Shown piece by piece: positions 32,215 through 43,163 of a stretch of DNA of 64,000 bases. The notes under the pieces are model-generated. The model had not been told where the DNA came from. It did not search any database and saw only the letters and a program-made list of their open reading frames with translations. The first letter of the stretch is position 1. The number at the start of each line of letters is the position of its first letter. The translations under genes and the position numbers were made by a program. The DNA lies in NCBI GenBank assembly GCA_039566865.1, contig CM076944.1:15398501-15462500 (forward strand). The letters run 5' to 3'. The stretch is from Aurelia coerulea (Eukaryota > Cnidaria > Scyphozoa > Semaeostomeae > Ulmaridae).

Positions 32215-35185
32215 GAAAGTTGGGTAAGTTTTTACTTATTTACCTCTGCAAAATTACTTTAGCTTTGGGATTTTCTGACCAAGTGGCACCTGGCCAGTCT
32301 GATGAGGTCACCCAGGTCAGGCTGGTTGCTCAACGCCAAGTCAGTAATTCCTGAATACATTTGATTTTTCAGAGAAACGTTCAAGTCGAAGGAAGGTCTA
32401 TGTTGTACCGTAATCTTTGGCGCGTTGAAGCTGTTTTATTTCTCTTCCATCGCATCGGATTATTTACGAATAAACTGGATAAAAATAAAACTCAAAACGA
32501 CGAAGAATCATAACGAATCTCAATTATTTCAGCAACGGTCTATGATATGATCTAGAATCTAACAGTTGAGATAACTTTCATCCTCCCACTACAATTCTGC
32601 AGTGCTGTTCAATCAAGAAACAATTGATTGAAAACATTTTCAAAGTACTAGTCTTCCTTTTGTTGAAAACTGTGCAGTAGAAATAAATATTTATCAAGCA
32701 AACACGGCATCATCTTTCAAGAAGGCCTTCTAATGTTAGGCAGAGCAGAATGGAGGGTTGCGAAAATCGATAAAAAGCGAAATGCGATATTTTCAAGTTT
32801 TCAAATGTTATCATTTTTGCCCTTGGCAAAAATTTAGAAAAAGTCCTTTTCTTTCATTTATAATTTAAAGTTTGTGAAAATTCAAGAAAATTCATGTGCT
32901 TCCGGCGCTGAATAGGGAGAGTGGTTTCGCTCTAAACGCCCCGCAGCTTCTGTGTTTACACGACGTCATTATCACAAACCCAAAACAAAGTCACTTGCAA
33001 AATCTGAAAAATGTAAACAAACACGCAAAAAATGTAAACAAACACGCAAAAGCCAAAACATTTTTCGTCCTTGCTGCTGGGTTAACATAGTATTCGGCTC
33101 CATGTAGTATCGTCTCTGTAGTATTGTAGCGTAACTTGCAGGTATTGTGATCAGTAATTTGTCTTTAAATTTGTAATGGAATATAAAAAGAATCTTAAGA
33201 TATTCTATAGGTTTCAGAAGAACTTCATTTTCCACTCTGCTAATCTAAAGATTTTAATCAAACATTTTGCCATTGCTAACACTACACGTTCACGGAGACA
33301 CGTGGCAAATTTGAAGATAAAAGGTTGGCTATATGAGAAATGGATCATCCTTTCAACTCTTTACATTTTGAAATAAGCTTTCCCCAAACCTGGAAAATCA
33401 AGCGCACCTTTCGATTGCCAATGATATTATTATTTATTAATATTTTACTTTTTACAGAATTCGATAGACCGGTTAGTTTCCAAGTAATTAATGAATTTCT
33501 GGAGAGAAGGATTTCTGAAACTGGTTTTTCATTCTCATCAGTGAAGAAAGCACAATTACCTTTATGTCACACGAGACTTATGGCTAGAAACGAGAGTTTC
33601 TTGCGAAGAAATGCATGTGATCCTTTTGAATTCGCTTGAGCTATTTAACCTTCGCTGGGCTTACTTCGATTGTATGTTTGACTCAATCCATTTATGCTGG
33701 TAATTTTTTATGGGGATTACATGAAAAATGTATTGTTTCCTTGTGTCTCATGAGAAATTGCATTTCTTTTTCAGGTAATCCAGAAAATGGTAAGGATTCT
33801 ACTTCTAGTTCAAGTCTGAGCCAGAAAATAGCATGGACTAAATCCGTATATCAGATGTCTCAGTCCGAGTATCAGATGCCTAAAAGCGCACAACAACGCT
33901 TTTGCTGTAATAGGTCTGAACTCTAGGCCCTGAACTGCCTTTTGAACTACCTACCTAAACTACCTGAACTACTGTTTTGCTGCATGAGGACCAGAAAATT
34001 GACTCTAAAAATGCCACTTCTCACTGAGGCATGTGAAACAACTTGGGTCTGTCGGACTTGGGAGAAGAAACCTTTGTTCATTTCCTTCTGTTGCACATCA
34101 ACTTGTGTTTTCTCCTGCAATGGAATTATTCCTAACAATTTTCACATTTCATTGTGAATCATGGAGTAAAATTAGAGGCTGAAATTTTCCTTTACAAGAA
34201 CTGCTGCCAAATTAAGCAAAGTTTCTAAATGTAATAAAGGAGCTATTTCAGATTATGGATCCATCTGCAACACCAAACGGAAACTCTCTCCTATCAAGGC
34301 TGCTGATATGAACTGACATTTCGATGCACCCATGACAGAAAATGGTATCGACAACGTAAAAAATCAATCCGATTTCCAAAAGCGATTAGATGATAAGAGG
34401 TAGATCTCCCACGATTATATGCAGTGCCAACTAATTTTTCAAGTTTTGGAGCCGGAGAGAGATTTTCTAGTAAAAAATGCCATCGCCATTCCCACATCAT
34501 CACTTATGTAGCTAAATCGACGTTAAACCTGAATAGGCCCTAGAATCCTCAAAGTGCCGTGAAACTGCTTTCTGCACGAAACTGTACGAATCCTTTGGCG
34601 AAGATGCTCCAAACACATCAGAATTAATTGTGGTTTTTTTCGCTAAGAGTCAGATTTAGTCAGATTTGTTGTTTTCACCATAAAAGACGACATATTGATA
34701 TTTTCCACTGTTTTCGTGCTTAAAAATGCCGTACACCATTTTGGGAAAAAACTCTGTTTCAGCCTGACGTTTTAAAATGAATTGATGTTCTCATCGTCTA
34801 CACAAACATTAGGCCGGAAATGGTAAGGTAAACAAAGCTTGGCATCATAGGCCAGCTTTAGAAAATCATATCTTTGGACTTAACAACTCCGATTTGAAAA
34901 TGTTTCTTTTTTTCAATAGTATCGTGTTTCCTTGTGATGAAATCACAAAATAACTTATACTCGTATTTTTATTTTTTGGTATTAATCCCATGATTTCTAG
35001 AGAGTTGGATCACAGTGCGCTCGTGGGATTCTGCTGACTGGAAAATAGCCTTTATCCTATTTATTTTAAAATTGAATATATTTTATGGTGCATGAAACCT
35101 CTAACCCATCTTAAGTTTTTTGAATCGTTAAACCATAACTATTGTATTCCTTATTATTTATTTCTACGTTGTGTTGTTTATCAAT
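32215..35185. other. Intronic sequence, no gene recognised
   Basis: There is one short tandem pair of AAATGTAAACAAACACGCAA (about 33008-33047). The part 33360-33530 has a diverged direct copy at about 39320-39450. Open frames at 33340-33639 and 33636-33926 have pyrimidine tract/AG upstream in places, but no family resemblance. Confidence 0.4.
33360..33530 (+). repeat. Dispersed copy shared with 39320-39450
   Basis: TCCCCAAACCTGGAAAATCA, CTTTCGATTGCCAATGATAT and GAGAAGGATTTCTGAAA occur in the same order at 39320-39450 as CTCCAAACCTGGAAAAGCAA, CTTTCGATTGCCGATGATAT and ACAGAAGGATTTCTGAAA. The copies are diverged by substitutions and indels. The family is unknown. Confidence 0.6.
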
Positions 35186-36715
35186 GTGCTGTGGAAATAT
35201 TCTGCTGGCGTTCCGCAAGGTTCGATTTTGGCCCCCTTGTGTTTCTTAACATATATAAACGATCCGACACATAATTTGAAGTGCAATGTTAAACTTTTTG
35301 CAGATATGACACATCACTCTTTACGACTGTACAACATCCTAACGTAGTTGCTAGCGACATGAACCATGACCTGGATCTTATTACATTATGGTCACATGAC
35401 TGGAGAATGTCCTTTAATCCGGACCCCTGAAAGCAAGCTGTTGAATTTTTTTTTTATATAATGTCTTCCAAATAAAATTTACAATACAGATTACGAACTA
35501 CATTACTTACAAAATTACTCTACAATACTACTAGGACGATCAACCCCAGGGAGCAAAAGGCTATGTCTACCCCGAGGCCATTAAATAAAGATAATAAAGG
35601 AAAAGAAACTACTTTAACTATGGGACAAAATCGGGTGGCTTATGAAGGGATGGGTAAGTGGCTACAGCAATTCACTCGAAGCGACCAGTTTCATGGATAA
35701 AATGTAGCGTTAGCTCAAGAATATGTCTATTTAGTGAAATAGGAAAATCTTTATTGCCATACAATAAAAGTTGTAGTAAGGCTTCATTTGCAAGATTTAC
35801 ATATCCAAGTGGTCGTATTACTGCATAGATTCCAGCGAGGAGGTCTTGTCTTTGTACATCAAAACAAGGGCAGAGCAACAAGAAGTGTTCCGTATCTTCA
35901 ATACCATCATTTGTCAGACACATAGGATTTGTGGTATCTTTAAAATTGTGTTTAAATTTATGAAAATTTAACTTGCTAAGACCGACTCTAAGTTGAGTTA
36001 GATAGGATAGACCTTTTGGGTCATGAATCCCATATACAGGTGTTCCAGGGGGGCGGATTTTTTATAGCATTTTCAATTTGAAAACGGCAACAGTTTGTGC
36101 CAGCCTAGTTTCAGGTTCAAGTTCATTCCATTCGGACAGACAATGAGGATAAAAAGTAGATTTGAACTTTGCAGTTCTTGCCCTTATTGAATGAGCTGTT
36201 GAATTGGTCTTTTAAAGGAAAAATATGAAAATTGATCATCCTGTGATCCTCTTTAATGATGCACCCCTATCGACAGTGGATCAACATAAACATTTAGGCA
36301 ATATTTAGAAGAAGAAATTTTTCCCCAATTAGGCCTCCTGCCAATTCCGTATATGGTAGTTATGATCCAAAAGGGATTGCGTATTTAACTCAATTAAGCA
36401 AACTCAATGTCCATGCATTCAAGCATACTTTTAAAGATACAATCAATCCAATGCGTCCAACTAACGATGGCATAGAAGATACGGAACACTTCTTGCTGTT
36501 TTGCAATTCTTTCAGAGAGCCTAGACGAATATTCTCGCTGGTGTCAATGATGTACTAGAAGCATACGGTCACTCGGAGGTTCCAGACAACAACACTTTGC
36601 AACTTCTTCTATATGGAAATAGAAATTTGCCCTTGGAAGCCAACAGGTTAATCTTGAATGCAACAATTAACTATATTTTCGAAACAGAACGCTTTGATTG
36701 AAACGCTAGAAACGA
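35186..36715 (+). pseudogene. LINE fossil A (+), split by LINE B
   Basis: At 35205-35447 the + strand gives RT block peptides [27 protein letters not shown] and HDWRMSFNPDP, then a stop, closely matching the LINE at 61617-64000. The LINE resumes after the insertion at about 36206 (IDHPVILFNDAPLSTVDQHK), loses a block near 36315, and continues with NSVYGSYDPKGIAYLTQLSK, NDGIEDTEHFLLFC and the C-terminal domain to about 36715, with frame changes. It is a dead copy. Confidence 0.8.
35448..36193 (-). mobile_element. 5'-truncated LINE B (-) with 12-bp duplication
   Basis: This is an insertion on the - strand flanked by direct repeats AGCTGTTGAATT at 35436-35447 and 36194-36205. On the + strand it starts with a T run (35446-35455), i.e. 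an A-rich 3' tail. It encodes only the LINE C-terminal region: TAKFKSTFYPHCLSEWNELE, PVYGIHDPKGLSYLTQLRV, NDGIEDTEHFLLLC and a stop at about 35690. A stop (TAA) breaks it near 36063. Tail plus duplication show target-primed integration. Confidence 0.88.
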
Positions 36716-36920
36716 ATTGATAAAGAAAGACAAAGGCGACAAAAATTATACATTATTTAAATCCTACTGACATTTTTTTTCAACATCATACTATATTCTG
36801 CAATGGTCATATGCTGGTAAGCAGCCAACCTTTGAGTGTCCCTGAACTATTAGTAGTCCTTTTGTTGTTTCTTTTTTATATTTACTTATTTATATTTATT
36901 TATTTTATATAGCCAGAAAA

Positions 36921-37343
36921 TTGATGTTGCCTTCAGCAAAAAAAGTCGATCAAATCATTGAACAAATCAATCCTGAATTAGAGCCTAACTCGTGTGAAAC
37001 CACTTGCCATAACGATAGCAAAATATGTACCATCTGCCAAAAACGTGTTCATAAAAATCAAAAAGCCACTACTTGCAGTCAATGCAAACACGAAATCGAT
37101 ATTAAATGCAATGACATCTCACCATCTTCATATGCGTCTCTTGAGGAAAAAACTCTTGACTGCCTAGCCTGTACAGTTCTTACTAACTCACAAATGTTTC
37201 CATTCACCCTAGTAACTGATGAGATTCTGTTTGGAACAAATGTTACTGATCTACCTTCCATAGTTGATTCACTTCCAACTCTAGAAATCCTCTCAAAGCT
37301 TCAAAACCTTCCTAACCTTTCTGATTATGATATTGATGCCTGA
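36921..37343 (+). CDS. Small protein with PHD-like zinc finger, perhaps LINE ORF1-derived
   Basis: The 140-codon frame carries CTICQKRVHKNQKATTCSQC, then EIDIKC and a distal DCLAC, the spacing of a PHD-type finger. The usual H before the fourth zinc ligand is D, so folding is doubtful. After the finger it has an acidic, leucine-containing tail. PHD-like fingers occur in the first ORF of some CR1/Jockey-group LINEs, and LINE DNA lies directly upstream, so I favour a LINE ORF1 remnant. A host gene is not excluded; no splice pattern was seen. Confidence 0.4.
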   Translation: MMLPSAKKVDQIIEQINPELEPNSCETTCHNDSKICTICQKRVHKNQKATTCSQCKHEIDIKCNDISPSSYASLEEKTLDCLACTVLTNSQMFPFTLVTDEILFGTNVTDLPSIVDSLPTLEILSKLQNLPNLSDYDIDA

Positions 37344-37875
37344 CATCAACTGTAATTACTACAATGTTTAATTAAAACATTATTGAAACCATATTGAAAA
37401 CTATATCGAGAATCTCGTCGCACTACAAATTTGCAGAGCTCACTTTCACGTGCACAGTTAGAATGCAACTGCTATGCTCATGCTCTGGTGTATCTATTTA
37501 TAGAAAGCGCCTGATATATGCTTATATTCCCTTTAAGGTAAGTCTAATTATATTTGATTTGCAACTCTGGGAACACCATATCTATTATTTATTGAGAGAG
37601 CTCCTCCTTAAGAAATACCTTTGTGTCTTATTTGTTGCACTTCTCTATGGCCGTATTGTGTTTCCTTTGTTGACTTCTGTACTGCGTAAATGTTCGAATA
37701 CGAGAGTTCGAAGTGAAGCATAACGCAGTACTATATAATAGTTCCATATCAAAATGTTCCTCAATCATCGAACTATACTTTCCAATAATTTGTTTCTTCG
37801 TCTGCAATGGTTTAAAATGCAAAAATTTGCCACTTTTTCGATGCAAGTCTAGTCAAATTCACTCTCTCCCTATGC

Positions 37876-38105
37876 TTGCACCATCGAATGGTAACAGAGC
37901 GATCGAATTTCGAATGTTTTCGTCAGCCAGCGTCGCATTGCTTTACACAGGGACCTCCCGTTTCTCAGTTCATGAAACAAAGCCGAAGCATTCCATTTTG
38001 TGACATGACAGGGGGACCCTGCGTATATTCTGTGCAAAGCAATGCGACGCTAGTCGACGAAAACATTCGAAATACGATCGCTCTGTTACCGTTCGATGGT
38101 GCACG
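37876..38105. repeat. Hairpin MITE-like inverted repeat
   Basis: TGCACCATCGAATGGTAACA through GCGTCGCATTGCTTTACACA on the left is mirrored by TGTGCAAAGCAATGCGACGC through TGTTACCGTTCGATGGTGCA on the right, arms of about 85 bases with a few mismatches and a loop of about 50 bases. No coding capacity. Confidence 0.82.
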
Positions 38106-38167
38106 CAGGCTACCAAAGGCGAGATAATATTTTGCTTTTCCTTAGACACTGATCTGCGCTTAGACTG

Positions 38168-38245
38168 GCCCTAAGTCTGTTTCATCAACTGTAATAAGTC
38201 TATCTGATGACAAAACAGACTTGGGGCAAGTCTAATCTGCGCTAT
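38168..38245. repeat. Short inverted repeat
   Basis: TTAGACTGGCCCTAAGTCTGTTT is answered by AAACAGACTTGGGGCAAGTCTAA about 30 bases later; TCTGCGC flanks both sides (about 38154 and 38246), possibly as a target duplication. Confidence 0.55.
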
Positions 38246-38829
38246 ACTCTTCGTAAAATCTCAATATCGCTTTATTTGGGAGGGTTTTCCCTCAAATTAT
38301 GGCGGAGGTGTCGGATATAAACTGCGGCGGGAAAAGTAACCCTACGAAAGTTTCACTTTAGTGCTGTATTATCGTTCAGTCATCCGCCTGGGCTTCCTGT
38401 GGTTGTACCATTGCTCTTACTCGCCCCCATATAAGACTAACTATACTGCGCGAAGAGAACTACCCCGTTCACTAATTTTCCTTGATTAATAGTTACTTGG
38501 CTTGCTGCTATATGTGGTCTTTATTTTTACCTACCACTTTATTTTGGCTTCCTTTATTTCGTACCAAACAACGCATGCAGAATCTGGATGTATTTCTTCA
38601 AACTTCATACGATCAGAAGATGCCAGAATTTCTTTTTAATAGATAAAGTCTCAAAATCAAGAATCTTTGCTGGAACTCAAAATGCGAATATGGTATGGTC
38701 CATGTGCAACCAATTGTTGTTGCAGCAAGGTGTCATTCATTGTATGCATTGGATGAATAAACTAGTTGTTTTAATGTTTTACATCTATTTTTTATGTCTG
38801 TGAACCATTTTACATGAAACACAAAACCA

Positions 38830-39010
38830 AAGATACATACCCGAAATTGTTATTTTTGTAAAACCATGCCCCAAAATGTATGATCGTGCTAAAATTAAAA
38901 ATGATACCAAAGTTTATGACAATGTATGATCTTACCAAAAATGACACCCCAACATTTATTCTCTACCTGAAACAGGCACTCAAACATGGCACACTCCGTA
39001 CCAGTATATA
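38830..39010 (-). repeat. Fragment related to the MITE at 40644-40995
   Basis: TACCAAAAATGACACCCCAA and CCTGAAACAGGCACTCAAAC are reverse-complement versions of sequence at 40650-40760. The terminal poly-G/C ends are missing, so it is a partial copy. With the 40.6-kb copy it brackets HIBCH exon B in inverted orientation. Confidence 0.55.
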
Positions 39011-39573
39011 TAAAAGTTATTAGGAACCTTCCCTCGGGTCCAAAAGAATTAAAATTTGTTTGAGTATTCGAAAAGAAAATATGATTGCTAGCTTAATTCT
39101 ACATTAGCGATAATCGACTGACCATTTTTCTATTGTTTGTTGTAAATTAGGCTGCCGAATTTTAGAATTTTATTGCGGAAAATCTAGGCAACCTCATTCC
39201 TATTGAATTTGGCGTTGGCTCCGTGAGCATATAATGCCAGTGGCAAAACTTTTCCTTAAAATCTTTAGATAGCAGAGGGATAGTGAAGTTCTTCGAAACC
39301 TATAAGATATTTCTAAATGAGGTTTCTCCAAACCTGGAAAAGCAAGCGATTGCACACAATACGTCTTTCGATTGCCGATGATATTGTTAGTATCATACTT
39401 TCTTTTACAAAATTTCAATATGGACAGAAGGATTTCTGAAAACCGGCTTTCCGTATTCATTAGAGCGGACAGCAGAGTTACTTAAAATTAAATGAAGTGA
39501 GTTACTTTTCCAACATAGCTACCCCTAAACAGAATGGTTTGAATCTTAATGGTTCTTTCTTATTTTCATGCAG

Positions 39574-39678
39574 TCACCACTTTCGATGTGCATTGCAATG
39601 CGTCAATTAGCGTATGGTGCTAAAATGTCATTGGAAGATGTACTGAAGATGGAATATAGAATCAGTCAGCGTTTCATG
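39574..39678 (+). CDS. HIBCH: HIBCH exon B
   Basis: The exon is exactly 35 codons, phase 0 to phase 0, between acceptor TTTTCATGCAG (ending 39573) and donor GTAATT (39679). It encodes SPLSMCIAMRQLAYGAKMSL followed by EDVLKMEYRISQRFM. This is the well-conserved HIBCH block S-P-T/L-S, (L/M)RQL..G...L.E.L.MEYR(L/I)SQ, known in the human enzyme and plant CHY1. It follows exon A (QLEVISQI) and precedes exon C (EGTDFYEGIRA) in the family order. There is no stop or frameshift. The element-dense flanks make it easy to miss by automatic annotation. Confidence 0.88.
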
Positions 39679-39971
39679 GTAATTTGCTAAGGACTATTCT
39701 TAAGTCATGCCTTGTCAAATTAAATGAAATTTAATCAGATTTACTTGTATTAACCGATTTTGCTTCACGGCTCCGGCAGTAGAACCATATAAAACCATCT
39801 GGGCAGTGCTCTTAGTTTGGGTCGACCGTGAGCGATGTTTGAAACGAAATTTAGTTGTTGTTGGGGAAACGAACTCGAAAAAGGATTTTCTTAAACAATA
39901 GTATCTGGGCCTATCACCGACTACCAAAAGAGTTGTCGATGCTAGGCATGACAAATAGGCAAAACCATTAA

Positions 39972-41724
39972 CCCTATCTCACCTGTGACTTTTGAAGTTG
40001 TCAATACCTGGAGAAGGGTGGATTCCACCCCCCCCCCCCCCCTCTTTTTCTTCGCTGTTATAGTAGCTATAATCTTTAAACTTGGTAAATAGATGGACTT
40101 TGATGCAAACAATCAAAATCACGTAATTAAATCAAATTATCTGTATTGTTCTTGTTGATATGACAATAAGAAGTTATTAAAGACTCTTTACTGACCGGCA
40201 CCCTTTGCACGCCTTTATTATTGTTTACAAAAGTTAAGGTGGCTACATATAGACTGATTACAACGAGTCCAAGCTATCGTTCGTCATAACGAGACTGCCA
40301 CCATTTTGTCAATAGTGATGGATACGATGATGTAATGAATCTAGTGTTCATTCGATGGCACACAAATTATATGGCGGCAAGTCAGTACTGATGAAGGATT
40401 ACTTCCTGATCTCGGCGCAAGGCTAAGTGGATATTGGAAAAATAACTGCAGTTATGTTTCCTAAGAGGAAGAAGACAAAATTGAATCGATAAACTCTCAC
40501 CTACCTGTTCTCATTCTGGCATATTTTCCCGTTGTTGCTCGAACAAGAAGGAGTCCAATCCAATGGGGTACCGTACAACAGTTCATTGCATTTCTTTATT
40601 TTAATCCTTGCGTTTTGAATGCATTTATTTTATGAGTTTATTACCCGTGGGGGTCACTGCCATATGTACCAGTACGTGATGTACCATTTTTGGGGTACCT
40701 TTTTCAGGCTGAAAATAAATGTTAGGGTGTCATTTTTGGTAACATCACAAATGAACATAAATGTTAGGGTGTCATTTTGGAAGAAAAACGCTTCAGGGTA
40801 TTGAATTTGATCTAATTTCAGATACTTGGTTAGAATTTGGAATTTTGGTCACAAATTTAGGGTATCTATTTTGAATGGTCCGTAAATTTTGGGGTATGGT
40901 TTTTGAAAAATTCATAAATTTTAGGGTATGATTTTACAATTTAAATGGCACACCCCCGTCATCCGCCTATTGAAGTGACCCCCCCCCCCCCGGGGTTTAT
41001 TGCTTGATCATAAGCAACGATATAAATATATTTGATCTCAGATGCAATCTACCGGTAAATAAGATAATTTTCTCTCCACTTCCTGAACATTCTCTCAGTC
41101 ATTGTGACCCAAAATTCGTTCGTCTAATTCCCACAACTCTGATTATGCAGTACGAAAATACATGCTTAAATACATTGTTTATGAACCAAAGGAACTATTG
41201 ATATAAGTTGTTGACCATTTACGCGATTTCAGTTGAAGATTAAGATGGATTACAAATGTGATGTGACGTGACGTGATGTGACAAATGTGACAAACGGGTC
41301 GAAGCTGTGGGGAACAGCAATCGAAGGCCGCAAAGGATGCTGGTCAATAAAGGGTCTTTAAGTTATGATTATCATGATTATTACCAACATGATTGAAGCA
41401 ATGAAATGAGGCATTAAATTGAAATTTTTGAATTGAGATGGATATCATTAAATACATGTGTAGACATAGTTTGGCATATATTTTAGATTAATATCTGCAA
41501 CAATTAAAAAAAAGTATACAAATTTTGTTGACTACACAGAAAAACATTTGTTGCCATGGTTACAGTGCTATATTTAGAATCTTGAAATGTTCATCATTCG
41601 ATGCAGTATAGATGTAAATTCAAAGTAGCGGAATCGTCGCATCCTGCTTTGCATATTTTAGCATTGGTGAATAAAAGTTTCGTTGGGGGGGGGTGGAATC
41701 CAACCCCCCTCAGGTGAGATAGGG
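39972..41724. mobile_element. TTAA-flanked non-autonomous element (piggyBac-like)
   Basis: The ends are CCCTATCTCACCTG and its complement, each flanked by TTAA (39968-39971 and 41725-41728). A shared subterminal motif GTGGATTCCACCCC (40018 on) / GGGGTGGAATCCAACCCC (about 41690-41707) follows inside. TTAA duplication and a CCC start are the known signature of piggyBac. No transposase frame is present in 1753 bases. A smaller MITE sits inside at 40644-40995. Confidence 0.72.
40644..40995. mobile_element. CCCG...CGGG MITE inside the TTAA element
   Basis: It begins CCCGTGGGGGTCACT and ends AGTGACCCCCCC...CGGGG, flanked by TTTATT (40637-40642 and 40996-41001, one extra base on the left). Internally it holds repeated short motifs such as AAATGTTAGGGTGTCATTTT (twice near 40718 and 40759) and GGGTATG. 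It resembles the CCCGGG-ended MITE at 31725-32010 in its ends. Confidence 0.65.
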
Positions 41725-41728
41725 TTAA

Positions 41729-42635
41729 ACTGCATTGCTGCGTCATTAACCAATCAGCGCAGCGATTGATATTAGTGCTTCTGTGCAAGGTTCTGTGCAG
41801 CGGCAACAACAATGTCTTGATAATGGGTTTAAGCCCGAAACGTCGTACAAAATAAAACTCTGTTCAAAGCTCGATTATTTATACTGTTATTTGTTTGTAT
41901 TTAGTGAAACCTCGTGCAACACGCGTACAAGAAGTTTGTTTCGGCAACAACAATGTTCGGGAAAACTCTTCCACGACTTACTTTTATGGAAGATTCAAGG
42001 CTGTCAACGTTTTCTGTTCCAATCCGGGTGTAGTTTTGTTTGGATTTTCAATCAGCATTTGACAGCAGTTCTCTGTAATACTGGCCACGACATAGTTAAA
42101 GTGAATGAACGGAGCTAAGGAGAGCAATCTATAAATAGGACAAAGGAAACTCCTATGCACGTTATTGTTCTGCTTGCTAAACAATATCTACGAACATCTC
42201 TAACGCATCAAATTCAATAGGCTAATAATAGAATACCCAGACTCCTTCCGCGCGGGGCTTTCATCTCCGTTGATTCTCTTTAAAAGGGCTAAAACGATTT
42301 TCCTTGAGATATCTGGGGTTTTCAGTTAGGCCTATTTGCAGCAGATTAGGCTATTGCAAGAACTGAGTTGGATGTAGATTCCCTTCACATTCATGTAAAT
42401 TCATGTTTTTTTGTAAGAAACTTAGGTCCAGGGCTGGTTGGTAGTATTTCAAATGTTAGAAAAGTTCTATTACCAAATAAAACTTCTCACGAGGTTCTCA
42501 TATTTTTTAATCCATGCCGCAGGGTTTCTTCATTTTGTAAATTGAGCCTAGAGTTTCTCATAGCAGTTTCTTATAACATCATTGTATGTTTATGTTTGTT
42601 CAGGTACCGTAAATTAGTCCAGGGCTGACTGAGTT
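41729..42635. other. Intronic sequence, no gene seen
   Basis: It contains a TTAAGCCC-type motif near 41829 (GGGTTTAAGCCCGAAACGTC) that resembles GGGTTAAGCCCGAGACGT at 50792, and GGTCCAGGGCTGG near 42426 resembling motifs in the centre of the 28.2-kb element. No coding frame was recognised. Confidence 0.4.
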
Positions 42636-43018
42636 GTAGAATTGGAAAATTAAACGAGCACTTACCGAAGGGAAGTGTGAAGTTTGATTGAAATTCTGCG
42701 TCATCTTCAATGGAGGAGCAAGGAATTACATGAAATATGCGGTGCATGCGCGTCAAGGTCAGTCTTCAAAGCAGGGTAGCTTTCCTGATAATCCAACAAG
42801 GCATATTTATTATCCAATTAGCGAATTACTATGAAGTTAAATAGTAGCTTGGGTGAGGTCATAATATGGGAGGGCATGTAATTCCTTGCTCCTCCATTGA
42901 AGATGACGCAGAATTCCAATCAAACTTCACACTTCCCTTCGGTAAGTGCTCGTTTAATTTTCCAATTCTACGTCATCTCCAATTACGTCACCAGTAATTA
43001 CATGAGACTTCAAAGACA
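42636..43018. repeat. DIRS 3' terminal inverted structure
   Basis: GTAGAATTGGAAAATTAAAC through TCAATGGAGGAGCAAGGAAT (42636-42735) is answered by its complement at 42875-42970, with arms of about 95 bases. Next to it, 42967-43008 is complementary to the 5' end near 47480-47521. These complementary pieces would allow the circular intermediate proposed for DIRS replication. Confidence 0.85.
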
Positions 43019-43163
43019 GGAAAGCTACTCTGTCATTTTATAACATATTTTCATGCCATATATGTTTATATATCTAAACACAACATTTCGTTGGACAAAA
43101 CACAATATTCAATATGTTTATATTTGAAAACGCAAATTTCTTTGGATACAACATAATTTTAAA

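Larger units (their letters stand above)
37344..39573. other. Intronic sequence with hairpins before exon B
   Basis: There is no gene except the repeats listed separately (37876-38105, 38168-38245, 38830-39010 and the 39320-39450 copy). The last bases before 39574 are a pyrimidine-rich splice acceptor tract, TTCTTTCTTATTTTCATGCAG. Confidence 0.5.

Noticed and set aside
33636..33926. Possible terminal exon after a TTTTTCAG acceptor (33775-33925)
   Set aside because: An acceptor-like site exists but the peptide matches nothing I know and no partner exon was found.
35092..35274. 60-codon + frame over LINE fossil A
   Set aside because: It only partly follows the RT homology, which runs on in this and neighbouring registers; not a gene of its own.
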